NCBI GenBank assembly: GCA_022225965.2
Contig: JAKJXP020000222.1
Coordinates: 1 to 13,450, forward strand
Direction: 5' to 3'
Length of the DNA: 13,450 nucleotides
Source of the DNA: Diatrype stigma
Lineage: Eukaryota; Ascomycota; Sordariomycetes; Xylariales; Diatrypaceae
In this document: positions 1-9,703 of the stretch, piece by piece
Numbering within the stretch: position 1 is the stretch's first letter
How the letters are laid out: each line of letters starts with the position of its first letter
Translations under genes and position numbers: made by a program
The notes under the pieces: generated by a model
Seen by the model: the letters and a program-made list of their open reading frames with translations, nothing else
Told to the model about the DNA's origin: nothing
The model's database searches: none

Positions 1-4
1 CCAA

Positions 5-5
<1 letters not shown>

Positions 6-59
<54 letters not shown>
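6..59. repeat. 54-nt uninterrupted poly(A) tract
   Basis: Positions 6-59 are an unbroken run of adenines, preceded by CCAAC and followed by GCATGC. It could be the A-tail of a retroposed or non-LTR element lying mostly left of the window, a homopolymer microsatellite, or an assembly effect. No element body is visible because only five bases lie to its left. On the minus strand it is a poly(T) stretch of the kind seen in fungal promoters. Confidence 0.9.
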
Positions 60-60
<1 letters not shown>

Positions 61-1901
61 CATGCACTCTAGTTTACCTACCTAGTACCAGGTGACAGGA
101 TTCTCTGGAAGTATGTAGGTTTGAAATTGTTCCATTCCTTGCACGCACGCACGTGGTGTTTGTCACACCAAATCCTGACTCTCGACCGAACAAACGAACG
201 GCCTGGACTTCCTTCCACTTATGGTGTTCTTCTAGAAGGTTGGGAAGAACATCCCCGGGGCGGGCGAAAAGAAGGGACGGAAATCGCCGGGTATCGACCA
301 AGTCGGGACTTGGGAACCAAAGCTGACTAACTGACTCGTATATACATTATGTAGTAAGTTGCCAAGGACGTATTCGTGTGCAATAGGTACGCGCAAAACG
401 CCAAGTCGCCGAAATGGACTTCTTGCATGCAGTGGATGCAATTCTTGGATAGCAGGTTTCGCACCCGGCCCGTGACCCAACTGAACTACCTCATCTCATA
501 CATCATGGATATCATGGATGGTTTCTATAGTTAGATCGTAAAGGTCTATGCAGGGTAGGGAGCCTGGAGATGCTCAACAACGGTGGCTCCTGATTGTTAT
601 TATTACATTTGCCTACACCTAAGTACGGCTATAGGAGATACTATCGTAGCATTGCTAGCATTTGCTCGGCTTTGATTATAATAACTGATATAACTAATAT
701 AAGGACGAAGGATAAGGATGCAATCCATCATCACTCATTCATGCCGAGCGCTACCTACATCCAAGATATTTATTTACGGTATGTAGGTACCTAAAACCGT
801 GGTCTGCGTGGCTATGCAAGTACATACTAGGTATTATTGTATCAAACTCCTCCCAGCGATCTGGGCATCTCCACCCCATCATGTGATATCATTTGATCCA
901 TGGATGTTTGCTCCAACTAATTAACTACAGGGACTATATACATGGTTCCTACATATTATTAGATGTACTTTTGTAAATACCCATGTAGCTAGCGCCCAGC
1001 TGATGATCCTTTCTGATTTGTCGACGCAATTGCAAAGAGCTTTCAAGATAGGCGTCTTACTCGGCGGCGGGACTAGTTAATAGTTAGTGACTGCTAAATA
1101 TCTTAGCAGAGGATCCATATAGTACGCCATGGACCCCGGTATTCGAGATCCAAATATACTACACACGTTGATTAGTTAGGAATTGCTTAAATCCTTCGTC
1201 CCCGACCTGACTAGGGTCAAGGGGGACCTAAGAGGTTCTGGGCCTTAACTATGAGTCTCTTGACTATAGCTACACAGATGGCTCGCGGCGTACAATGCCT
1301 TCTTGCTGCTGATTAGGTTGAGGGATTCGGCCTCAGAACCGTTTCTAGGCCTATCGACGTATATCTCTTCCTCAGCCTAGCATCTTCCTATGTCTTATCA
1401 CTTGCTCATGAGGCGAGAATGTGGATGCGGAAGGGACTCCGTCAGACTGATAATAATACATCTATAGATATCATCGCATTCCGAGAATATTGATGAGTGG
1501 TCCTTTCGGTCCCTTGGCTTCAGTACGTGATGAGCACTGCCCATCTAGCTGTCTAGATACCCGACAGGACCAATGTTGATGCTTTGCTCGACCGGGTTTC
1601 TGACGGTGCCTGGTAGTTTTGTATATGGGGGCGATATCGAGTGAAGCAGAGAAGTTGCTAGAATTGGGCACGTTTTGATGCCTACGACGGGCCAGGGAAA
1701 AAGAAAGGGGGGAAAAGGGGAAGAATTAGGCTCTCTCGTTCGAAATACTGTATTTATCATTCATCAGATGATTCTCTATCTGCAGCAACTCCCAACCCAA
1801 CTACCAACATGTAAAGCTCTAGCTAGGTACTTATCTAAACACGTAGTTTGAGGACCTATATAAAGCCCTTTCCCCTTTCCTGTTCTATATGTTACTTTGA
1901 C
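60..1901. other. Gene-poor intergenic region left of the CLC gene
   Basis: No ORF above about 80 codons occurs here, and none of the short ones shows a recognisable motif, a believable start or splice partners. The part from about 590 to 1000 is rich in A, T and TpA steps, which could reflect old repeat-induced point mutation or plain AT-rich spacer. Short palindromes of the TAGGTACCTA type (for example 785-794) recur, as they do elsewhere in the window. I found no tRNA-like cloverleaf. The right end should contain the 3' untranslated region of the minus-strand CLC gene. Confidence 0.6.
1857..1864 (-). terminator. Possible 3'-end efficiency element for the CLC gene
   Basis: Read on the minus strand, a TTTATATA element lies about 40 nt past the CLC stop codon. 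TATATA-like elements act as polyadenylation efficiency elements in fungi. The same bases read TATATAAA on the plus strand and could be a TATA box for an antisense transcript, but no ATG-started plus-strand ORF follows closely. The 3'-end reading is the simpler one; there is no transcript evidence. Confidence 0.25.
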
Positions 1902-4882
1902 CTATAAAATACCGCCCCGCTCGTCGGCCGGGCTATCTATCGTGTCGAGATCACCGCTATCCCTCCCATCACCGCCGGCCCCGCCACCACCCAGCAGACC
2001 GCGCGCCTCATCGACGAGGTTCTCGGAGCTGTCGCCCACGACGACCGTGCCCGCGACGCCGCGACCGCCATCACCGCCGCCGCCGCCAGCACCACCGGTG
2101 GTGCGCCTCGTCTCCTCGGCGCCGTTCAGGAGGTGCCAGCAGTCCTTCTTGGTGAGGAGGCCCTGGAGGGCGCCGCGGTCGACGAAGAGGACGTAGCGGA
2201 CGCCGAGCTTCTGGAAGTACGAGACGGCGAGGTGGAGGCTGGCGCGCCCGGGCAGCGTCAGCGGGGTCTGGTCCATCCAGGGCCGCAGGTCGAGGGTGGC
2301 GCGCGGGTCGGCGAGGGGCTGGTGCGCGAAGAAGGCCTCGGTCTCGGGCGGGAGGCGGCGCGCGCCCCGCTCGGCCGCGTCCAGGTTGTAGGCCAGCTCG
2401 GCCCGCGAGATGTAGCCCAGCAGGACGGCCTCGCGCGCGTCGCGCACCACGGGGAAGCCGCGGTAGTCGCACGAGGCGAGCACGCCGCGCAGCGACGCGA
2501 TCGTGTGGCCCGTCGCCGTCAGCACCACCAGGTCCTCGACCCGCGTCATGATCTGGCTGGAGGGAGCGTCGGGCACGTGGGCGCCGCCGCTGCCGCCGCC
2601 GCCGCCGCCGTCGTCGCCCGAGTCCAGGAACGGGTACCCGTTGAGGTGGATCCAGCTCTCGTAGATGCCGCGCCGCGAGAAGGCGTCGCCCACCCACTTG
2701 GAGATCATCACCGCCACCATGATGGGCAGCACGTAGGTCAGCGCGCCCGTCAGCTCGAACATGATCACCACGATCGACACCGTCATGCGCGTCACGCCCG
2801 CCAGGGTCGCCGCGGCGCCGATGATGGCGTACACGCCCGCCGTGACGCAGGGGACGTCCGGCTCGCACTTGCTGAAGAGGAAGAAGCTCGGGTGGTTGTG
2901 CTGCCATATCTCCATGACGATGCCGACCGCGCGGCCGGTAAGCGCCCCGATCGCCATGGAGGGCAGGATGATCCCGGCCGGGATGTGAAGGCCGAAGGTG
3001 ATGGAGGCCAGGAAGAAGCCGAGGATCGAGGCGAAAATCAGCAGCACGATGGTTCCGGCTGTTGCGACGCCCGTCTTGCAAAGACCAAACGGGTCGTCTA
3101 GTACAAGCGCACAGTCGGAGAAGAGCGAGGATACCAATTCGGAAGACTGCGCTCGCATGTAGAAGTTTGGATAGTTGATGAGAGCTGTGAGGAGGGCCAC
3201 TAGGAAAACCTGTGTCAGGGGGCCTGGGAGCCGTGGCGCGGTTTTCTTCCACCGTGCCACACGCATGTTGGCCTTGATGAACAGGCCACCGTATATGCCG
3301 CCCAGGATACCAAGCCAGGCAAAGGGGATGATCTCAAACCCGTGCCATCCGTTCTTGAACTGCACCTGGTACAAGACGAGCTTGCCCGAACGAAACGGGT
3401 CGAAAGCCTGCAGTACGACCGCCGCCGTCATAGCACACACGAAGCTTTGCCACATGGTTTTGTCGGGGAAGTAGTAGGAAAGCTGTTCCAGGCTGAACAA
3501 TACCCCACCAATGGGGGATCCAAAGGCAACGGATATGCCTGACGCCGCTGCTGCTGACAAGACTTCTCGTTTCCGTGCTATCAAAATTAGTCGTCTTGAC
3601 CAGGAATCACCGGGCTTCCAGACTTACCTTCATTGTTGTTGATGTTCGGAAATAATTTGATAAACAGGTTTGCGCAGCAGCATGCCACATGAACCAAAGG
3701 ACCCTCCTTTCCCAGCCACATACCCGAGGCAACGGCAAGACACTTGGTGATAGTTAGTAGCGTTTTGGCATCAGAATTTCGAGGCACGAAAGCTTACCAG
3801 GCCCAAAGACTTTGTTACCAAAGTCCATGCACTCAGAAACCGCTGTATTATGAACCCCCCCAAGACCGTTTTGATCTCGGGTATACCGCTATGTTTGGCA
3901 TATATCGAGTACTCCTTTACCAGGACACCGGCGCAAACGGCAAACGTAACCTAGCTCCAGTTAGGAGAGGGGGCCTATACAATGAACAAATCACCAGAGG
4001 ACTTACAGAAAGCAAGAGAAAGAAGAAATACTCTATGAACCACTTGCCACCGACAGATGTGATCCCGAGGGCCGCAGCCCAGGGCCTCCACCCCAAACAC
4101 TTGTCGCCTTGGTCGTAGCCCAAACAGCAAAACCCCTTATTCAGGTAGAAAGCGCCGCCCTCCGCTGTAGAACAGTATCCAGTCTTGATGTCACCCAGCC
4201 AGTCCGATGCCACATCTATGCCGGCAGCTATTGCGCCAGCCATGATGCCGGTCAGGATCAGGATGACCCATATCTGGCTAGAGTCCAGCAGCAGCTGGAC
4301 GTAACCAAGCAGGCCAGATGCGCTCGAGTACAGGACACGCAGCCGCTGGCGCTCCTTGGTATATTCGAAGATCCAATCGATCGCCGTCAGATCCTCGTAG
4401 CCCACTCTCCGCCCCGGCCCTTCCACGTACCAATCTGACGGCTCGCCTTCCTTCGGACCGTTCGGGGTGTGCGGTCGTCCGCCGTCGCCGACCGAGACGT
4501 TCAAGGGGTGCAGTCGAGTGGGCGCCTGTGTCCCGGAGTGGGGCGGCCGCAGTGGTTGCGAGCCTCCTCCTCCTCCACCTCCTCCTCCTCCAACCCGGCC
4601 ACCCGTTATCGTGGAGAGGAACCGGCTCGGCCGCGAGGGGGCGGACTGCTTCTGCTTCCGCTTGAAGCTGATCGGCTCGCCCAGGTCGTCGCCCTGGGGA
4701 TCGTCGCCCAGCAGCTCGTCGTCATCGGGGCCATCGTACAAGGCGTTGAAGATGTCGTCCTCGCGGCGGGAAGAGGACGGCTGCCCGTTGGGCGGCGCTC
4801 TCGAAGAAGAAGCTGACGACGAGTCGTAGTCGTAGTCGTATTCGTAGTCGTTCCTGCTGTTGGAGGTGCTACCGCTGGCCAT
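1902..4882 (-). CDS. CLC-family voltage-gated chloride channel / anion transporter with paired CBS domains
   Basis: Moves chloride across membranes, in this family usually of endosome or vacuole. Four exons: 4882-4007, 3950-3798, 3742-3628 and 3577-1902, giving 939 residues. The introns (56, 55 and 50 nt) all have GTAAGY donors and CTAAC/CTAAT-type branch points. The ATG at 4882 has A at -3 and G at +4; the same frame is open upstream but has no earlier ATG. Residues 1-160 are low-complexity: a Tyr-Asp repeat at 13-20, an acidic dileucine DDDELL at 53-58 and ten Gly at 98-107. CLC signatures are SGIPE (313-317), GKEGP with the gating glutamate E356, GIILP (583-587) in place of GxFxP, and the pore tyrosine Y687. 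The residue aligned with the proton glutamate is Q413. Two CBS domains fall at about 724-779 and 812-867, followed by a Gly-rich tail. The family call is secure; channel versus exchanger is open. Confidence 0.93.
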
Positions 4883-5176
4883 GCTGAAGGCGAGGCAGCG
4901 CCATCTGTCACGTTGCAGCTCTCGGGAATTCAAGTAGCGTGTGCGGGTGGCCGGCTTCTGGCTATAGAACTGGGAAGCTGCGAAACGGGAGGCCTTTACT
5001 CGTGGAGACACTGGGAATTATACCGGCTAGATCAATTGCTTCTGTTTTTGCGACATGGGAAAAGTGTAGGTCGCCGGCACCTGCATCGAGCTTTGTGATA
5101 GGTAGCCGGCTCATTGCCCTCTAGCTTAGGTGGTGCGTTCAGTCGGCTGCCTGTAGACACGCTGCAGTCCAGTTGA

Positions 5177-5211
5177 TACATACATGTACATGCATACATA
5201 CACACATACAT
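5177..5211. repeat. CATA/ACAT-rich microsatellite
   Basis: An imperfect run of TACA/TGCA tetranucleotides lies in the shared promoter region of the CLC and neurochondrin genes. It is a low-complexity tract, expected to be length-variable. No function can be read from it. Confidence 0.6.
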
Positions 5212-5343
5212 GCCCCTACCTGAGCAGCTGCTAAGCTTCAGTTAGCGGATACCTCAGCTGTCACCTAGACTAGACTTCCTGTCCTGATTGGCTGAAGTAG
5301 CTGCACTACCTACGCCCGGGTTCGTCTGACGTGCATTAGGTTG

Positions 5344-5367
5344 ATCTTATGCTATATCTTATGCTAT
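5344..5367. repeat. Perfect 12-bp tandem duplication in the divergent promoter
   Basis: The unit ATCTTATGCTAT occurs twice back to back with no mismatch. It lies about 210 bp before the neurochondrin start codon and about 460 bp before the CLC start codon. It could be a duplicated binding site or a recent slippage event. Confidence 0.9.
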
Positions 5368-5575
5368 AGAACCTGGAAGTTTCCTCCTGAAAGCTTCGAG
5401 TGACGACATTTTCATATGCCCAGGTAGTTTGAGATATCCGGAGGTTCGCCCAGCGTATCTTCTCATGATGACAGTTGTTATTGTCATCTAACGACGGCCT
5501 CAAGCGAGTAGCACCAGCTAACGTCTTCGCCCCTTTCTCAGGATGTATCGAATCCCAGAATAAAAGCTGCTTGAC

Positions 5576-7829
5576 ATGGATGGAGCATATCCCATCTCAG
5601 AGATGCCAGGGCATAATAACGGCGATGGCCGGTCGGCTGCAGCCAAGAAGGAGAGCACGTCTCTCGAGAAGGTCCAGCAATTTCTCAAGGCTAAGGATGA
5701 CACCTCGAGATTTGTTGGCCTCGCTCTTCTCAAGTCCGTTTTGGACAATTCCCCTGAACTTCAGGGAGATGAGGGGACAATTACGTTACTTTGGAATTCT
5801 ATCTCGCCCAAATTCCTTGACCGCCTGCTGAGAACTGGTTCACAAGCTGGGTCGGGCCAGGAAAACTCCAAGGACATGCTTGACCTTGCTGTCGCTGTCC
5901 TCCATACGTTTACCGTATTGCTACCAGATGAAGCCAGACGGGAACCCAGGTTGCTAGACCGGATACCTAAGCTGGCTACGGCGGTCCTTTACAGGTACAT
6001 CTATTGGCGTTGCCTGATTATATGAGGAACAAGCTAGCTAACTTATATCACAGCTCGAAAGAGACATCGGGGATTATCATTGAGACACTACTTACTCTTG
6101 TTAGCTCTCCCGAGGGAGCAAGGATATTTGCTGGATTGGAGGTTGATGATTGGATCCCCCTGATTGAGGTTGCCCCTGAACAACCACACGTCTTGAGCAT
6201 ATTAGTCTGGGCATGGGAACGTGGCACGGCTTCCTCGACAGACCAACGATCTAAAGTTGTTATGAAGGACAAGATCGACAAGAGCATTCAATCCCTCGTC
6301 GCTTCCTTCGCCGGCACTGATGCCACGAGCTTATTAGAGTTCCTTTCTCATCTAGGGAACTTAGATGCTGAGGTGGGTTCTAATACCTCCCTTCTCTATG
6401 CTCATTGGCCCCGACTAATATGCCGTATTACCAGCTTATACCTCAAAATCCCAAATGGCTCAGTGCCGTTACAAAATTCATACGCAGTCTATCCACTAAC
6501 CGCCCAACGGCTGCCGGGCGCTCCGCCTACACCAAGTGCGCCGGTACCATCCTAATGCTATACCCCAGCGAGGCGTCCCAACTACTGTTCTCCGATGAGC
6601 CGGGTTCCGAGAAGTCTTTCTCGTACCTCTTCATCAACCTAATCCTAGTAGACCTGCGCGCCACCTTACCATCTCTCCTCGAGAAGCTGAACGACCCCGA
6701 GTATCCGCAGATAACCCGGCGTCTAGCCTCCGCCCTGGACATCCTAGCCGCTTTCATAGGCCACCTCATCGCCTGGATAGAAGAGCTAGACGACGACGAC
6801 ACGAATGCAAACGCGGCTGGGGCGTCAGCAGGAGAGCCGAAGCCGACGCCGACATTCCTGATGCCACCGGACCTCATCCTCAAACTGAGCAAGTCCATCG
6901 GCGAGACCATCTCGGTCACGATGGAGTACCTCCGCGACCGCTGGGACGCCTCGGTCGCCGGCGCGCCCGGCCTGCACCCGGAGGCGCGCGCGGGCGCCGC
7001 GCACACGTCCGCGGGCTCGCACCGGACCCTGGCCTGGGACGCCAAGGACTACGACGACGCGGCCGCCGACCCCTTCACCCTGTCGGCGCTCCGCGCCATC
7101 GCGCTCTGGCTCCGCGACGACGACGGCGACGCCCTCCGGACCGAGGCCGCCGGCCTGATGGACATGCTGATGGAGCTGTACCAGGGTGGTGGTGACGGTG
7201 GCCAGGATTACCGCCTGCCGATCCTCGCAGCCCTCGAGGGCATCCTGCGGACGGAGCGGGGCATCGAGGCCTTCAACGCTCACGACGGGTGGTCGGTGAT
7301 CTCGAGAGATCTGCTCTCCATCCTATCCGCCACCGCCACCACCGCTCGCAAAGACGGCGCAGAAGACAGGCTGCTGGCGGGACCCCCAGAGGAGCTCCTG
7401 CTGCTGCTGCGCGGCACGCGCGCCGCGCTCGTGCTCTCGATCGTCGCGGAGGCCGAGCCCGGCAGCACCCCCGAGGGCTGCATGGCCCTCGTGACGGCCG
7501 TGGCGGCGTACGGCGGGGCCGAAGCAGGCGATGTCGAGGAGGGGGGGGAGGAAGAGGGGGTAGAGCAGCAGCAGGAGAAGAGGCTGCTGCTGCTCGAGTT
7601 CCAGACCGACGTGCTCCGGCTCGCCGCCTCGCTGCTGGCGAACGCCAGCCCCGGCATGCGGAGGCGCTACGCGCACTCCGCGGACGCGATCCGCGGCATC
7701 GCGCTGCGGCTGCGGCGGCGGGCGGGTGGCGCTGGTGAGGAGAGTAAGGGTAAGAATGGCAATGGCTCGGCGGCTGCGGCTGCGGCTGCTTCGGACTTGG
7801 ATGAGGTGCTGGCTATTTTGCAGTTTTAG
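5576..7829 (+). CDS. Neurochondrin-family protein (armadillo-like helical, formerly DUF1941)
   Basis: Three exons: 5576-5994, 6054-6372 and 6435-7829, giving 710 residues. The introns are 59 and 62 nt; the first has a GCTAAC branch point, the second an ACTAAT one. The N-terminus carries the family hallmark: a leucine-rich helix, then DDTSRFVGLALLKSVLDN (about residues 39-56), followed by stacked amphipathic helices. The join after residue 246 gives LIPQNPKWLSAVTKFIRSL, a typical neurochondrin stretch. Acidic or low-complexity loops lie at about 363-386 and 612-629, and a poly-Ala stretch at about 692-698 precedes the C-terminus. No catalytic motif or convincing membrane segment is visible, so it is probably a cytosolic scaffold. 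Animal neurochondrin acts in neuronal signalling and binds SMN-related proteins; the fungal role is not established. The start has purines at -3 and +4. GC content rises sharply in the last exon. Confidence 0.82.
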
Positions 7830-7934
7830 TTGGGTTCGGTTTCAGGGCAACGATACCTACCGTATATGCTATGTGGTCAAAGACAATCAGTCAGTTTACG
7901 AGGTAGTTCAAGAAGAAAACATGCTTTCTTCCCC

Positions 7935-7972
7935 AATATATATCTACATGTGTAGGTGTGATATATTATAGG
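7935..7972 (+). terminator. Probable 3'-end (polyadenylation) region of the neurochondrin gene
   Basis: About 105 nt after the stop codon there is AATATATATC, then a short CTACA/TGTAG hairpin, then GATATATTATA. TATATA-type efficiency elements of this kind mark fungal 3' ends. The two AT blocks are also partly complementary and could extend the hairpin. The exact cleavage site cannot be given. Confidence 0.35.
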
Positions 7973-8188
7973 ATACCTAATCAAGTAACATAGTAAATCA
8001 CGGCATACATCCTCCTAGATTACGGAATTTGTCCTTGGTAGACCTCTTAACCCCGCCTCCCCTATCCCTTATGCTCGTCCTCACATTCATATGCCTCCTG
8101 TGATGGTGATCTCGGTGTGAAGTCGATAGACAAGGTCATTCTACGCATGTTGACTCACCCGTTGATCGCATATGTAACACGAGAGAAA

Positions 8189-8214
8189 GGGGGGGGGGGG
8201 GGGGGGGGGGGGGG
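8189..8214 (+). repeat. 26-nt poly(G) tract with flanking G-run (G-quadruplex potential)
   Basis: Twenty-six consecutive guanines are followed by TGT and another G run. This can form a G-quadruplex on the plus strand and is expected to vary in length. It lies in the convergent spacer about 360 bp past the neurochondrin stop codon. A homopolymer of this kind is also a frequent place for sequencing error. Confidence 0.9.
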
Positions 8215-9032
8215 TGTGGGGGTAACGGTAGACGTCGTGGGGTCTCAAGCCTTCATAGGTATAGCTAAAAAGTAGATACCTCGAAGACTGAAGATAGGTA
8301 GGCATTAGGTGACTAGATCTACGAAGTCGTAAATTCGTTGCCCAAATACCTACCACCTACCTTACCAGGAACCGGCAACTTTCTCCCGCCCCCTGCCTGC
8401 TTGATGCATGGAGAGCAAACACTTCGTCCTCATTTTCAAAAATATCCTTTACTCACACAGAAAAGATGATGATGATAAAAAATAAATATGATAGATCAAA
8501 GTACTTTGGATTTAATTTTAAGTAAACCCCCGCGCAGTTCCTGCCCCCCGTCGCCCCCTCGCTCTCGCCCTCGACCTCGGTCCCACGTACCTTTCCACGA
8601 GGCTAGGCTTCCTGCAGTTTGTGGGGTGTGGGGGAGGGAACGAGAGGTGGTAGAATCGACGATTAATATGAGGTTGGTTCGCGAGGACATACCTCGGAGC
8701 ACCATTTATATCGATCGAATACTGGAAAGGTCCCGGAAATTAGACCCTCCATTGTGAAGGGGCTCATCGCGATGCATTCTGGTCAGCAGGGCTATGGTAG
8801 CTCGGTCGGAGTCGGTGCTTCTGTAGGTATTGTTCGAGCCAACTGGGCTGCCCCGAGGGCATTTCATATGGGTGCTTCCAAGATTCGCTGGGTGTCTCCG
8901 GAAACACTAACCGAAATGCGGCAGTACAAACAATTACGTACTTGACCTGTGTCACCTCGTACACGCAGTAGAAATTAGTTAACGCTTCGCAGAGAAAAGA
9001 TCAGACGAACGACACAAAACGGGGGTTGTGTC

Positions 9033-9063
9033 ACGTAACCCAACATAAGCGGTTGAGTTACGT
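9033..9063. repeat. Inverted repeat, 12-bp arms with one mismatch
   Basis: The left arm ACGTAACCCAAC (9033-9044) and right arm GTTGAGTTACGT (9052-9063) pair at 11 of 12 positions around a 7-nt loop. It could be a hairpin in the 3' region of a transcript or a paired protein-binding site. No gene starts nearby. Confidence 0.75.
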
Positions 9064-9096
9064 ACCTACTAATGCTCGCATGTGAAGAAAGTCAAT

Positions 9097-9111
9097 CCAT
9101 CACCGTGATGG
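9097..9111. repeat. Near-palindrome, 7-bp perfect arms around one base
   Basis: CCATCAC and GTGATGG flank a single C. It lies 33 bp right of the previous inverted repeat and is followed by a T run, so in RNA it would resemble a small stem followed by U residues. A chance origin is possible. Confidence 0.6.
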
Positions 9112-9703
9112 TAATTTTTTAGAGAAAAAGCACTGGCTAAAAAGAAAGGGGGGGTCACTTGTGTTTCTTGCTCATAATATACATCCAGCACTTCGCAACT
9201 ATGCCAGCGAATGGCCTGCCCTTGTTTGCCCCCTTCCACGCAATGCGAAGAAAGCGAAAATGCAAATCTACCGAACCGCCCTGTCCGAATCCGTAAAAAT
9301 GGGTATCTTGCCTCGGGTGATTTAAACTCCGTTTCCATGCAAAGAACTCCCCTCATACCTACTCCTAACTACCTTCCCTGTAGTAAGGAGGAAGACCAAC
9401 CACATCAGGTCGACCAAGAAGTAGAATCCCTTGGAAATTAGGCATGCAATCGAGAGTTGGATGTGGTCCAAAAGTCCGAGGAAGATGTTGACGTAATGGG
9501 TTACCTTGGTTTTGATTTGCCATCATGGTGGGAATGCCAGTATATAGGCACATCGGCATAGACCACCCCAATCAGCAATGCCATGAGCGACCGTGTGTCA
9601 AGTCCTTCCAGCCCGTCTGTATTCTTTAAGCACTTGCTGACAAGCTTGCGTCTTCACCACGTCAAGAGTGCAGCCTCCCAAGTGCGAGGCACAAAGCCGC
9701 TCT

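Larger units (their letters stand above)
4883..5575. promoter_or_regulatory. Divergent promoter region between the CLC and neurochondrin genes
   Basis: The 693 bp between the two start codons must carry the promoters and 5' leaders of both genes. Visible contents are an ACATACAT-type microsatellite (about 5177-5211), a perfect 12-bp tandem duplication (5344-5367), a 7-bp-arm inverted repeat (5467-5473 / 5482-5488), and three tiny upstream ORFs facing neurochondrin at 5416-5427, 5465-5491 and 5543-5563. The bases before 5542 look like an intron acceptor: a GCTAAC branch point, a pyrimidine run, then CAG. No clear TATA box is seen for either gene. Confidence 0.6.
7830..9703. other. Convergent intergenic region without a supportable gene
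   Basis: This 1.87-kb spacer separates the 3' ends of the neurochondrin and RING genes and must hold both 3' untranslated regions. AT-rich TATATA elements at about 7935-7972 suit the end of the neurochondrin transcript. Other contents are a 26-nt G run (8189-8214), GATGATGAT and A/T-rich stretches near 8465-8490, a C-rich patch near 8525-8580, and two small inverted repeats (9033-9063 and 9097-9111). Small ORFs of 63-95 codons occur on both strands, but none shows a known motif, a leader or splice partners. No tRNA was recognised. Confidence 0.6.

Noticed and set aside
1857..2196. Plus-strand TATA-like box followed by a 99-codon ORF, as an antisense gene
   Set aside because: The ORF begins at a TTG rather than an ATG, and its Pro/Ser-rich product is what antisense reading of the GC-rich CLC end would give.
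2133..3101. 322-codon plus-strand ORF antisense to the CLC gene
   Set aside because: Composition is an Ala/Arg/Val/Glu/His/Asp mirror of the CLC codons; no motif, and no leader or introns of its own.
2071..3252. 393-codon minus-strand ORF overlapping the CLC gene in another frame
   Set aside because: It is Arg/Pro/Gly/His-rich, with no domain, and is explained by the very high GC content of the CLC exon; the CLC frame carries conserved motifs throughout.
7289..7738. Arg-rich ORF overlapping the end of neurochondrin in another frame
   Set aside because: It is a frame shadow of GC-rich codons; the neurochondrin frame remains open to its stop at 7829.
8754..9441. Several ORFs of 63-95 codons on both strands in the convergent spacer
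   Set aside because: No known motif, poor start contexts and no consistent splice signals; lengths are expected by chance.
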